Assembly (NCBI RefSeq): GCF_010499255.1
Contig: NZ_JAAGRN010000009.1
Coordinates: forward strand, 82,011 to 146,010
Direction of reading: 5' to 3'
Origin: Sheuella amnicola
GTDB lineage: Bacteria; Pseudomonadota; Gammaproteobacteria; Burkholderiales; Burkholderiaceae_B
Length of the DNA: 64,000 nt
This document shows positions 33,314-41,006 of the stretch, piece by piece. The notes beneath the pieces are model-generated. The model was not told the origin of the DNA. It made no database searches and saw nothing but the letters and a program-made list of their open reading frames with translations. A program made the position numbers and the translations under genes. Every line of letters begins with the position of its first letter. Within the stretch, counting starts at the first letter, position 1.

Positions 33314-34324
33314 ATGCTCAACTCAAATAAAAAAACACGAGTACTCGATGAACGACGCCGTCATTTAATCAAGGCCGGTGGCGGTCTGATGATTGCAGGG
33401 TTGGCAGCTCCAGGCAAATCACAAACAAACTACCCAAATAAGCCGATACGAATGGTGATTCCGTTTCCGCCGGGAGGTCCGACAGACATTGTGGGTCGCA
33501 TTGTTGCCCACGGATTATCGGAGAGCTTCGGTCAAACAGTCACCATAGAAAACAAACCGGGAGCCAGCGGGATGATAGGGGCGGACATCGTCGCTAAAGC
33601 ATCGCCCGACGGATACACACTACTGGTTAATGTTTCGGCACACGTAGTCAATCCGGCTCTATACAAAAATATGCCGCACGACCCGATTGCCGACTTCACT
33701 CCTATCACTAATTTGGCGTACACACCTATCCAACTGGTCGTAAGCGCAAATCTGCCCGTGTATTCGGTTGCCGATCTTATTAAGTTGATCAAATCGCAAC
33801 CAGGTCGACACAACTTTGCGAGCTCAAGTCCGGGTGCCCCCGGACACTTGATGGGTGAACTGTTCAAGCAGGTAGCCAAACTGGATGTGGTTCCTGTACC
33901 TTACAAAGGCTCTGCACCTGCATTGACTGATGTCATCGGCGGACAAATCACATTCATGTTCGACTCGATGCCATCATCAATCAATCTAGTCAAAAGCGGT
34001 CGATTAAGATCCTTGGGCGTTTCATCACCCGAACGCCTGGCGATTCTTCCGGATGTACCGACGTTTGCGCAACAGAATTTTCCGACACTGAATCTTACGA
34101 CCTGGTACGGAATGTGGGGACCGGCAAAGATGCCATCAGGATTAACTGAACAAGTCTATGCCGCAGTGAGCAAAGTGTTGTCGCAAGCCGATATCCGCAA
34201 GCGAATACAAGATGCGCTTGCGCAACCTGTTGGCGACACGCCTGAACAATTTAAACAGTATTGCGCCGCCGAGTCCCAGCGCTATGCATCGATCGTGAAG
34301 GCCGCCGGAATCAAAGTAGATTAA
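33314..34324 (+). CDS. Bug-family (TctC-like) periplasmic solute receptor
   Basis: A 336-residue receptor with a Tat-like leader: ERRRHLIKAGGGLMIAGLAAPGKSQ contains twin arginines before the hydrophobic stretch, unlike the Sec-type leaders of the other two Bug proteins here. The mature core has YPNKPIRMVIPFPPGGPTDIVGRIVAHGLSESFGQTVTIENKPGASG and VPVPYKGSAPALTDVIGGQ. The ATG at 33314 follows TTGGAGACAAAA. It is divergent from the selenoprotein operon and may bind its carboxylate substrate; no TctAB nearby. Confidence 0.89.
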   Translation: MLNSNKKTRVLDERRRHLIKAGGGLMIAGLAAPGKSQTNYPNKPIRMVIPFPPGGPTDIVGRIVAHGLSESFGQTVTIENKPGASGMIGADIVAKASPDGYTLLVNVSAHVVNPALYKNMPHDPIADFTPITNLAYTPIQLVVSANLPVYSVADLIKLIKSQPGRHNFASSSPGAPGHLMGELFKQVAKLDVVPVPYKGSAPALTDVIGGQITFMFDSMPSSINLVKSGRLRSLGVSSPERLAILPDVPTFAQQNFPTLNLTTWYGMWGPAKMPSGLTEQVYAAVSKVLSQADIRKRIQDALAQPVGDTPEQFKQYCAAESQRYASIVKAAGIKVD

Positions 34325-34336
34325 ACGTCGAAAAAA

Positions 34337-34939
34337 CTAACTTTTAAATAATTTCGTCGCAGTTTCGGCAATCAGTTTGCCTTGATATCTAGCACCGCCC
34401 AACTCGATAGCACTTGGTGGTCGCTGCCCTTGCCCGCCGGCAATCGTCGTTGCACCATATGGACTGCCACCAACGATTTCATCAATCGACATTTGCTCCT
34501 GATAGCTATAGGGCAAGCCGACAATAACCATGCCGAAGTGCATCAGGTTTGTGATGATGGAAAACAGAGTCACCTCTTGCCCTCCATGTTGGGTCGCTGT
34601 CGATGTGAATGCGCCGCCAACTTTGCCATTGAGTGCGCCTTTGGCCCAGAGGCCTCCAGCTTGATCCAGAAACGCAGCCATTTGACTAGGCATGCGACCA
34701 AAACGCGTCGGACAGCCTACGATGATGGCATCGTAATTCACCAGGTCCTGAACCGAAGCGACTGGAGCGGATTGATCGAGTTTGAAATGAGCGGACTTGG
34801 CGATCTCCGGAGGAACAGTTTCAGGAACGCGTTTGATATCAACTGTTGCGCCAGCAGATCTGGCACCTTCGGCAACCGCCTCGGCCATCTGCTCGATATG
34901 GCCGTATGTGGAGTAATACAACACGAGAACTTTGGACAT
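34337..34939 (-). CDS. wrbA: NAD(P)H:quinone oxidoreductase WrbA
   Basis: A 200-residue flavodoxin-like FMN protein that reduces quinones by two electrons. [27 protein letters not shown] is the FMN phosphate-binding start; later [52 protein letters not shown] and [23 protein letters not shown] are strongly WrbA-like. Length equals the family norm (198). It may protect against quinones or electrophiles; together with the epoxide-hydrolase-like gene that follows upstream it gives the selenium region a detoxification flavour. Confidence 0.93.
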   Translation of the reverse strand: MSKVLVLYYSTYGHIEQMAEAVAEGARSAGATVDIKRVPETVPPEIAKSAHFKLDQSAPVASVQDLVNYDAIIVGCPTRFGRMPSQMAAFLDQAGGLWAKGALNGKVGGAFTSTATQHGGQEVTLFSIITNLMHFGMVIVGLPYSYQEQMSIDEIVGGSPYGATTIAGGQGQRPPSAIELGGARYQGKLIAETATKLFKS

Positions 34940-35053
34940 TTTGAACTCCCGATGAAAAGCGAGTTAGGACATGCGGCATACTTACCACAAGTCAATCCTG
35001 TTTCAGTTGATGCTACTCCTTTGGAGTCAAAATTACACTTATTTTCGGAGCGA

Positions 35054-36208
35054 CTACTGCAATTGCCGACTCTTGCGAATGAAATCAATCAGGATACGAC
35101 TGACCTGTTCCGGCTGCTCCTGCTGCACCCAGTGACCTGCGCCATCAACCAATACAGTGCCTTGATATTGAGTGCACAGTCTTTGCTCCACCCGCTCTAA
35201 TCCACCCGGAGTTTGATATACCCCCCAGTCAGACCGTCCGCCCATAAACATTGCGGGAACATCAATGGTACGTCCCGCGAAAATGGCTAAATCCTTGTCG
35301 CCGGGGTTCTTTCGATAGCCCTGCAGTCCACCTTGGAAACCTGTCCGCGCATACTCCTGTACGTATAACTTCAACTCCCGATCAGGCAACCACCGACAGG
35401 CAGCGATCGTTTCCGGCGTGGGCATTTCAGACTCCACCGATTCAGCCATGCCCTTATCGAGATCCATCACGTAGTAACGCGGCAGCTTTTCCCATTCGCT
35501 AGCGATCAGCGCTTTAAGTGGAAAAGGTTTATTTTGTACCCAGTCGGCACTTTTCATATGGTAGTAAGCACGCATGAAATCATGCAAACCTTGCCTGGGG
35601 TGCCAAATGTTTTCGTTCGCCGGTTCGGTCGCGTAGTAATTCATGTAGTACTTGCGGGGCGGATTGAGTCTGGCCAAGTCCTCGTTAATCGTCAAAGGTG
35701 CGACTGGTTTTGCAGGTACGTTAACTGTATTGAATGGCAACGACTCGGGCCCTCCCCTAAAGGGTGAGCTCATCATCACCACGGACTTAAAGACATCCGG
35801 TCGCGTCAATGCACACCAACCCGCAAGCGGTGAGCCTTGATCGTGTCCAATCACCGCAGCCACCTCACGATATCCCATCGCCATCACTAACGCGAGCATG
35901 TCGTGAATCTTATTGGGCGTGCTGAAGGGCCTTAAATCATCGTGATACCGCACATCTGATCCAGAACTACGTCCATACCCCCTGACATCCGGCGCAATCA
36001 CGTGATAGCCGGCCTCAGCCAAAGGCACCATGACATGACGCCAGCTGTAAGCAAGCTCGGGAAAGCCATGAATCAAAAGCAATAGAGGGCGACCGGAAGT
36101 TTCATACCCGGCTTCCAAAACATGAAACGTCGCGTCATTTACGTCGCGCACGAATGTTGATCGCACACCCTGAGGTAGAAACTCTGAGGTAATTGGCTCA
36201 AAAATCAA
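35054..36208 (-). CDS. Alpha/beta hydrolase, epoxide hydrolase-like
   Basis: A 384-residue alpha/beta hydrolase. The oxyanion motif is LLLIHGFPELAYSWRHVM; the nucleophile is Asp123 in GHDQGSPLAGW, with candidate acid Asp327 and His359 in DGAGHWVQQEQPEQV. An Asp nucleophile indicates an epoxide hydrolase or dehalogenase rather than an esterase. The start is TTG at 36208, supported by AGGAG 8 nt upstream; no better ATG precedes the fold. The enzyme lies between wrbA and a VOC gene on the same strand. Substrate unknown. Confidence 0.82.
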   Translation of the reverse strand: MIFEPITSEFLPQGVRSTFVRDVNDATFHVLEAGYETSGRPLLLLIHGFPELAYSWRHVMVPLAEAGYHVIAPDVRGYGRSSGSDVRYHDDLRPFSTPNKIHDMLALVMAMGYREVAAVIGHDQGSPLAGWCALTRPDVFKSVVMMSSPFRGGPESLPFNTVNVPAKPVAPLTINEDLARLNPPRKYYMNYYATEPANENIWHPRQGLHDFMRAYYHMKSADWVQNKPFPLKALIASEWEKLPRYYVMDLDKGMAESVESEMPTPETIAACRWLPDRELKLYVQEYARTGFQGGLQGYRKNPGDKDLAIFAGRTIDVPAMFMGGRSDWGVYQTPGGLERVEQRLCTQYQGTVLVDGAGHWVQQEQPEQVSRILIDFIRKSRQLQ

Positions 36209-36297
36209 AATACCTGCTCCTAATTAGCCTGCATGCCTGCTGTGTCGCTAATGCCAGCGAAGGTTTAAGCGCCGTGCGTGACTCGCTCGTTCGCTCG

Positions 36298-36681
36298 TTA
36301 CTTGGGCTCTCTGAATATCGAACAAAGCTTGTTGCCGATAGGATCACGCAGATAGGCTAGATACATCCTTCCTGCCGGACCATCGCGCCAGCCTGGAGGA
36401 TCTTCGCAAGTAGTACCGCCATTGGCAACACCAGCCGCATGAAACGCATTCACCTGATCGACTGATTTCGCAACAAAACCAATCGTGCCGCCATTTGCAG
36501 GCGTTGCCGGCTTTCCATCCAGAGGGAGCGTAAACGAAAAAGCACCCCCCGGCGTTCTGTAAAAGTACCTGGTATCACGATTGATTACACCGGGCGCGAC
36601 TCCCAGCACGCCTAGCGTTGCATCGTAAAACTTTCTGGACGCCTCTAAATCATTCGCCCCGACCATGACATGATTAAACAT
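36298..36681 (-). CDS. VOC-family (glyoxalase/bleomycin-resistance fold) protein
   Basis: A 127-residue vicinal-oxygen-chelate protein: MFNHVMVGANDLEASRKFYDATLGVLG opens the first beta-alpha-beta-beta-beta module, and ends GRMYLAYLRDPIGNKLCSIFR. Metal-ligand candidates are His4 and the C-terminal region, where the usual Glu is not obvious. The ATG at 36681 has CCGGAG 6 nt upstream; a longer frame to 36738 adds non-family sequence. It could be a glutathione-dependent or dioxygenase-like enzyme; substrate unknown. Confidence 0.82.
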   Translation of the reverse strand: MFNHVMVGANDLEASRKFYDATLGVLGVAPGVINRDTRYFYRTPGGAFSFTLPLDGKPATPANGGTIGFVAKSVDQVNAFHAAGVANGGTTCEDPPGWRDGPAGRMYLAYLRDPIGNKLCSIFREPK

Positions 36682-36884
36682 AAGATCTCCGGATAAATTG
36701 GAATTACTTGGCAATACATTATCAGTAAAATGGGGCAAGAATACAAAAAGATCGCGTAGTTAGATCGCTTAAGTTAATCACTAGCGCCCTTCATTTGTAT
36801 GAATTCAGATTCTCCAAGCAGAATGCGTAACAGCAACCTGCGGATTAAAAGCGATAGGGCTGGTCACGCGTGTTCGCAGAACAA

Positions 36885-37688
36885 TCAACGAGACATACCC
36901 CGGCGGGCTAAGTAAGACAAAGAATCCACAAACACAACGAGCAAAATCATCGCGATCAAAATCGTGCTGGTCTCTCGCATATGAAACAAGCCCATGTGAT
37001 AGGCCAGCATCTGGCCAAGTCCTCCGCCTCCCACCACCCCCAGGATCGCGGCGGCACGAATGTTGTTCTCCCAGCGATAAAGCGAATACGACATGAGCTG
37101 AGGCAAAACAATTGGAAATGTGGCGTACAAAAACACCCTAAATTCTGAAACCCCTTGCGCTCTTAATGCAGCCGCAGCGTCCTCTGGGGCATTTTCAATC
37201 GCTTCAGCAAATAGCCTGCCCAGAACGCCCGTTGTGTGTAGAGCTAATGCCAGCGTCCCGGCAAACGGACCAAGTCCCGCTGAAATTAACAACAAAGCTG
37301 CCCATACAAGCTCTGGAATTGAACGCAGGCCGTTAAGCAACAAGCGAGTTGGCAAGCGCCAAAGGGCACGATCGCCAGAATAAGTTTTGCTTGCGGGCAG
37401 AGCCAACAGCAAGCCAAAAAACATCGCAATCACGGTCCCCAATGCTGACATCGCCAAAGTCTCAAGGCTTGCCATTAAAAGCCGCCACAAAAATGCCGAC
37501 TCCATATTCGGCGAAGAAAGCTCGCCGATAAACTTCCCCATCCGGACCGCACTATCCCAGGATAACAGCCTTGAAAGTTGTAAATCCAAACTCCAAAAAC
37601 TTAGCAATGTAAGAACGACTAAAGATGCGGTCACCCAACAGACTGAACTGTTCCATCGAAGTAAATGATCGGGCCGCTCGCTGTTCAC
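36885..37688 (-). CDS. PhnE-type ABC permease 2
   Basis: A 267-residue inner-membrane permease with about six helices. The coupling segment FAEAIENAPEDAAAALRAQGVSEFRVFLYATFPIVLPQLMSYSLYRWENNIRAAAILGVVGGGGLG is characteristic of PhnE permeases for phosphonate, phosphite and related oxyanions. Its start overlaps the stop of permease 1 (ATGA). Last gene of the four-gene importer; no C-P lyase genes follow, arguing against a phosphonate catabolic role. Confidence 0.88.
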   Translation of the reverse strand: MNSERPDHLLRWNSSVCWVTASLVVLTLLSFWSLDLQLSRLLSWDSAVRMGKFIGELSSPNMESAFLWRLLMASLETLAMSALGTVIAMFFGLLLALPASKTYSGDRALWRLPTRLLLNGLRSIPELVWAALLLISAGLGPFAGTLALALHTTGVLGRLFAEAIENAPEDAAAALRAQGVSEFRVFLYATFPIVLPQLMSYSLYRWENNIRAAAILGVVGGGGLGQMLAYHMGLFHMRETSTILIAMILLVVFVDSLSYLARRGMSR

Positions 37689-38518
37689 TGAATCACCTTA
37701 CGAAGCCGGGAACTTAACAAATCTGCCAAACCCACAAGCAGCATAAATACGATTAGCATGGTGGAAACTTCTGCGCCATTGAACATCTTCATGGAGTTGT
37801 CCATCTGCTGGCCCAATCCACCTGCCCCAACGAATCCTAATACCGCGGAGGAACGTATCGCACACTCCCAGCGATACACCGTATAGCTCGTTAACTCCGT
37901 TGCATTTTGGGGCAGAAGGCCATAAAAAAAAGCTTGAATCCGACTACAACCGTTGCGCATAAGCGTATGTGTCGCATGGGACTCACCGCTTTCCAAAATT
38001 TCGCTGTAAACCTTTCCCAACATGCCGGCATAGGTTAAAGCAATCGCCAACACTCCAGCTGCTGGTCCAAGGCCCACCACGCGCACGAATACCAAAGCCC
38101 AAATCAGCTCCGGGATGCTACGAAGGATGATCATGGCCCATCGGATCAATTGCCTAATAACAAAAGGCAACACACCCATTCGTCCGCTCAGCAATGAGAC
38201 TGAGAGCATGCTAGTGCCAGCAAGCGTCATTGGGATTGCCAGAACCAATGCGAGAAACATCCCTGCCGTTGCAATCGCTACAGTACGCCAAGCCTCCTTG
38301 GCCACCATCATCAGAAACTCAGGATCAAGCTTTGGAGGAAAAAAATCACCTAGAAACTTAGCGCTCACACGAAGATTATCGGGATCAAAAAATACCCAGG
38401 GTCTGAATTCTGTTGCAACAAGTGCCGGCAACATCAGCACCAAAGCAAAACTTGTCCAAAAGACTTTGCGTGACCAAGTCGGGTCGCGAAGCGATGGCGC
38501 GAAAATGACGGTCGACAT
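37685..38518 (-). CDS. PhnE-type ABC permease 1
   Basis: A 277-residue permease, paralogous to the next one: VYSEILESGESHATHTLMRNGCSRIQAFFYGLLPQNATELTSYTVYRWECAIRSSAVLGFVGAGGLGQQMD is the coupling region. The ATG at 38518 lies 2 nt after the ATPase stop (TAG-CC-ATG), so translation is coupled. Two PhnE-type permeases with one ATPase and one receptor is the arrangement also used by systems annotated for selenate-like uptake. Confidence 0.88.
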   Translation of the reverse strand: MSTVIFAPSLRDPTWSRKVFWTSFALVLMLPALVATEFRPWVFFDPDNLRVSAKFLGDFFPPKLDPEFLMMVAKEAWRTVAIATAGMFLALVLAIPMTLAGTSMLSVSLLSGRMGVLPFVIRQLIRWAMIILRSIPELIWALVFVRVVGLGPAAGVLAIALTYAGMLGKVYSEILESGESHATHTLMRNGCSRIQAFFYGLLPQNATELTSYTVYRWECAIRSSAVLGFVGAGGLGQQMDNSMKMFNGAEVSTMLIVFMLLVGLADLLSSRLRKVIQ

Positions 38519-38520
38519 GG

Positions 38521-39354
38521 CTAACGGCAATGTATGCGATTCGAGGAATCAGGTATCGGCGACAAGTCAATCACCGGCGCTGCAACACCCGCAAGCTCAT
38601 GCTCAAACTGATGATATAGATCGGCAAGTCGCTCTTTGCTCACCTCGGCAGAAGGAAGATCAAACACCAGCCTTCCTTCGCGCAGGCCCAACACCCGTGG
38701 GAAACGAGAAATTGCCACATCCACCTGATGCAGGGTTGTGACTAGAGTCACTCCTCGCTTTTGCGCCTGTGTGATCAAGGTGTCAATTGCCTGTCGTGAC
38801 CGCTTTGGATCCAAAGCCGACAACGGCTCATCGACGAGCCAAAGCGAAGAGGGAGACATCAACGCACGACCCAAACCTACTCGCTGGCGTTCGCCCCCGG
38901 AGAGTCGATCCACGCGATCCCAAAGTTTTTCTGCAAAGTCAAACGCACTCAAAGCTTCCAAGACTTGGTCAACATTGCGTGGATAAATCAACTGGGAAAT
39001 GCTTTGAAATAATGACAGCCTTGGTAGCTGCCCGGCAAGCAATGCAGTGATGACGCGTTGTCGCGGCGGCAAGGGAGGCGTTTGGGGCGCATAAAACAAC
39101 TTGCCGCGAAGTTTTTGTAATTCGCGAGTGGATAGACCCCATGGGTCCGTCTCATTGAGTAAAAACTTGCCCGAAGTTGGCTTTAAAGCGCATGCCATCA
39201 AGGCAAGCAACGTGGTTTTGCCAGCGCCCGAGGGGCCGATCACGGCAACATGCTCGCCTGCTGAAAGTCGAAGGTTCAGTTCGCGAATGGCGCTCGGCAC
39301 CCCGGGCTTTGCCCTAGGATGCCGACCCTCTACAGATTCAAGTCGGATCTTCAA
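38521..39354 (-). CDS. PhnC-type ABC transporter ATPase
   Basis: A 277-residue ATP-binding subunit: Walker A GPSGAGKT (40-47), signature LSGGE (151-155) in LSGGERQRVGLGRAL, Walker B ending Asp175-Glu176 in LWLVDEPLSALD, and H-loop His199 in LVTTLHQVD. The GKLFYAPQTPPLPPRQRVITALLAGQLPRLS stretch is close to PhnC. It starts 5 nt after the receptor stop and powers the oxyanion importer with the two PhnE-type permeases. Confidence 0.92.
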   Translation of the reverse strand: MKIRLESVEGRHPRAKPGVPSAIRELNLRLSAGEHVAVIGPSGAGKTTLLALMACALKPTSGKFLLNETDPWGLSTRELQKLRGKLFYAPQTPPLPPRQRVITALLAGQLPRLSLFQSISQLIYPRNVDQVLEALSAFDFAEKLWDRVDRLSGGERQRVGLGRALMSPSSLWLVDEPLSALDPKRSRQAIDTLITQAQKRGVTLVTTLHQVDVAISRFPRVLGLREGRLVFDLPSAEVSKERLADLYHQFEHELAGVAAPVIDLSPIPDSSNRIHCR

Positions 39355-39359
39355 AACAA

Positions 39360-40220
39360 TTACTTGATAATGCCTGCGCTTCGCCCCGCGCGCTCCAAAC
39401 TAGCGTAATTCTCAACCTTGGTGGGAATGTATTTTGTTGCGCGGTTCAACGTGAGAATCTCCTTGCCCTCTGGTGTGTTCATATCCAACGCAAACAAAGC
39501 AGCGGCGATCTTGTCACGCAAGGCCTGTGGCATATCGGCATGAACCGACCAGTTGTAATTGAAATAAGGCGGCGTGGTATAAAAAACATCAACCACATTC
39601 GTGTCGACTTTTTTATCATTCACAAACTTTTGCCAAACAGTCATGTCCAGGGCTGCAGCATCGACCCGACCGCTTACAACCGAGGCGATCGTTGCATCGT
39701 GCGCGCCCGAGTAAGCAGTGAGCTTGAAGTCACGCTCAGGCTCTATGCCAGCTTCAAGCAGATAAGTTCTTGGCATTAAATGCCCGGATGTGCTTGACTG
39801 TGAGCCAAAGCTCACTTGCTTGCCTTTGAGATCGGTAAGCTTTGTAATACCCGAGTTCTTTTTGGTGATGAAAACCGAACGAAACTTTGTGTCCTCTTCG
39901 CGCTGGGCGATCGGAATGACTTTGCCACCCGAGCGAATATTGGCCTGAACGAAGGTCACACCTCCAAACCAAACAAGATCCACTTGTTTATTAACCAAAG
40001 CTTCAACGGCTGCAGGATAATCATTGACTGGCATGTACTCGACTTTAAGGCCTAATGACTTTTCCAGATAACGAACAAAAGGTCCGTATTTTCGAACCTG
40101 TTCCGTCGCTGCCTCCTCTGGAATGGCGGTCACCCGCAGTACCTGCTGAGCACTTGCCGTGCAAATAACACCAAATGTTGCAATGGCAACAATAGCCTTC
40201 ATCAAATGACGACGAATCAT
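39360..40220 (-). CDS. PhnD-like periplasmic receptor, putative selenate/oxyanion-binding
   Basis: A 286-residue receptor with signal peptide LMKAIVAIATFGVICTASAQ. The mature part begins VLRVTAIPEEAATEQVRKYGPFVRYLEKSLGLKVEYMPVNDYPAAVEALVNKQVDLVWFGGVTFVQA, with SQSSTSGHLMPRTYLL and YSGAHDATIASVVSGRVDAAAL, which I recall as the PhnD subfamily named putative selenate ABC transporter substrate-binding protein, usually near selenium genes, rather than PhnD of C-P lyase operons. The co-location with selB and a selenoprotein gene supports selenium acquisition; the ligand is inferred only. The ATG at 40220 places the leader correctly. Confidence 0.85.
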   Translation of the reverse strand: MIRRHLMKAIVAIATFGVICTASAQQVLRVTAIPEEAATEQVRKYGPFVRYLEKSLGLKVEYMPVNDYPAAVEALVNKQVDLVWFGGVTFVQANIRSGGKVIPIAQREEDTKFRSVFITKKNSGITKLTDLKGKQVSFGSQSSTSGHLMPRTYLLEAGIEPERDFKLTAYSGAHDATIASVVSGRVDAAALDMTVWQKFVNDKKVDTNVVDVFYTTPPYFNYNWSVHADMPQALRDKIAAALFALDMNTPEGKEILTLNRATKYIPTKVENYASLERAGRSAGIIK

Positions 40221-40408
40221 GATGAGTTCAATCCTGTATGTGGAAATGAGGCCCGCACGGGGCACTGAAGACAAGCAGCGCGAGAACTGCCAGACCCATG
40301 AACATAACACAATTCAAGCACTCTGGACTAAATCGATCTTTGCAAATCAAGTAGGCGTAACTTGCTGACAATTAACACATGTCATTTAGCCAAATTCAAG
40401 GCTTGCAA

Positions 40409-40439
40409 AGAAAAAGCCCAGCTGTTGAAAGCTGGGCTT
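40409..40439 (-). terminator. Rho-independent terminator of tRNA-Asn
   Basis: Read leftward, AAGCCCAGCT and AGCTGGGCTT form a 10-bp stem followed by a T-rich run (the A run at 40409-40415 on the + strand), just after the tRNA-Asn 3' end. Confidence 0.85.
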
Positions 40440-40449
40440 AATCTGAATT

Positions 40450-40525
40450 TGGCTCCCCGAGCTGGGCTCGAACCAGCGACCTGCGGATTAACAGTCCGTC
40501 GCTCTACCGACTGAGCTATCAGGGA
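40450..40525 (-). tRNA. tRNA-Asn (anticodon GTT)
   Basis: A 76-nt cloverleaf read leftward from 40525: acceptor TCCCTGA pairs with TCGGGGA, D arm AGCTCAGTCGGTAGAGC, anticodon loop in CGGACTGTTAATCCG with GTT, T arm CTGGTTCGAGCCCAG, and an encoded GCCA 3' end. It decodes AAC/AAU. A leftward -10-like TATAGT lies at 40581-40586. Confidence 0.95.
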
Positions 40526-40623
40526 ATTGTCTAAATCCTAAATCTGCTTTAAGCAAATCAGAGATTTGTCGATGTGCAAGACTATAGCACATTCCGATAA
40601 CAAGTGTCCAACTGAACCTCTGC

Positions 40624-40629
40624 TATAAT
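40624..40629 (+). promoter_or_regulatory. -10 box of tRNA-Thr
   Basis: A perfect TATAAT lies 10 bp before the mature 5' end of tRNA-Thr. The -35 region is not clear. Confidence 0.6.
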
Positions 40630-40639
40630 TTTCCGCTTC

Positions 40640-40715
40640 GCCGATGTAGCTCAGTTGGTAGAGCAGCTCATTCGTAATGAGAAGGTCGACAGTTCGATTC
40701 CGTTCATCGGCACCA
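40640..40715 (+). tRNA. tRNA-Thr (anticodon CGT)
   Basis: A 76-nt cloverleaf: acceptor GCCGATG pairs with CATCGGC, D arm TAGCTCAGTTGGTAGAGCA, anticodon arm CTCATTCGTAATGAG with CGT, T arm TCGACAGTTCGATTCCGTTC, discriminator A and encoded CCA. It reads ACG. It is divergent from tRNA-Asn. Confidence 0.95.
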
Positions 40716-40726
40716 GTACCCGAAAA

Positions 40727-40755
40727 CGGGCCGCCTTAGGCGGTCCGTTTTTTTT
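40727..40755 (+). terminator. Rho-independent terminator of tRNA-Thr
   Basis: CGGGCCGCC and GGCGGTCCG form a 9-bp stem with TTA loop and one G-U pair, followed by eight T residues, 12 nt after the tRNA. Confidence 0.92.
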
Positions 40756-41006
40756 CGTCCCAATTTTCATCAATACTAGGACAACAATGTGCTTTGTCAC
40801 TAGTGAAACAATCTTTTTGTCATATTCAGAATCAGTGATTTGTCACATAAATTTTGGTTATTTAAGAACAAATCAAACAAAGTACAAAAAAAACCGATTT
40901 TGACGTTAATCCTCTCATCTTGTGTGAATAAAATCAGTTAAATTCTGTCGAACTTCAAGATAGACATCAAATTGAAAACAAACCAACTTATTGGAGAGCT
41001 GTTCTT

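Noticed and set aside
36885..40220. Phosphonate C-P lyase operon
   Set aside because: Only transport genes are present; no phnGHIJKLM or phosphonatase gene.
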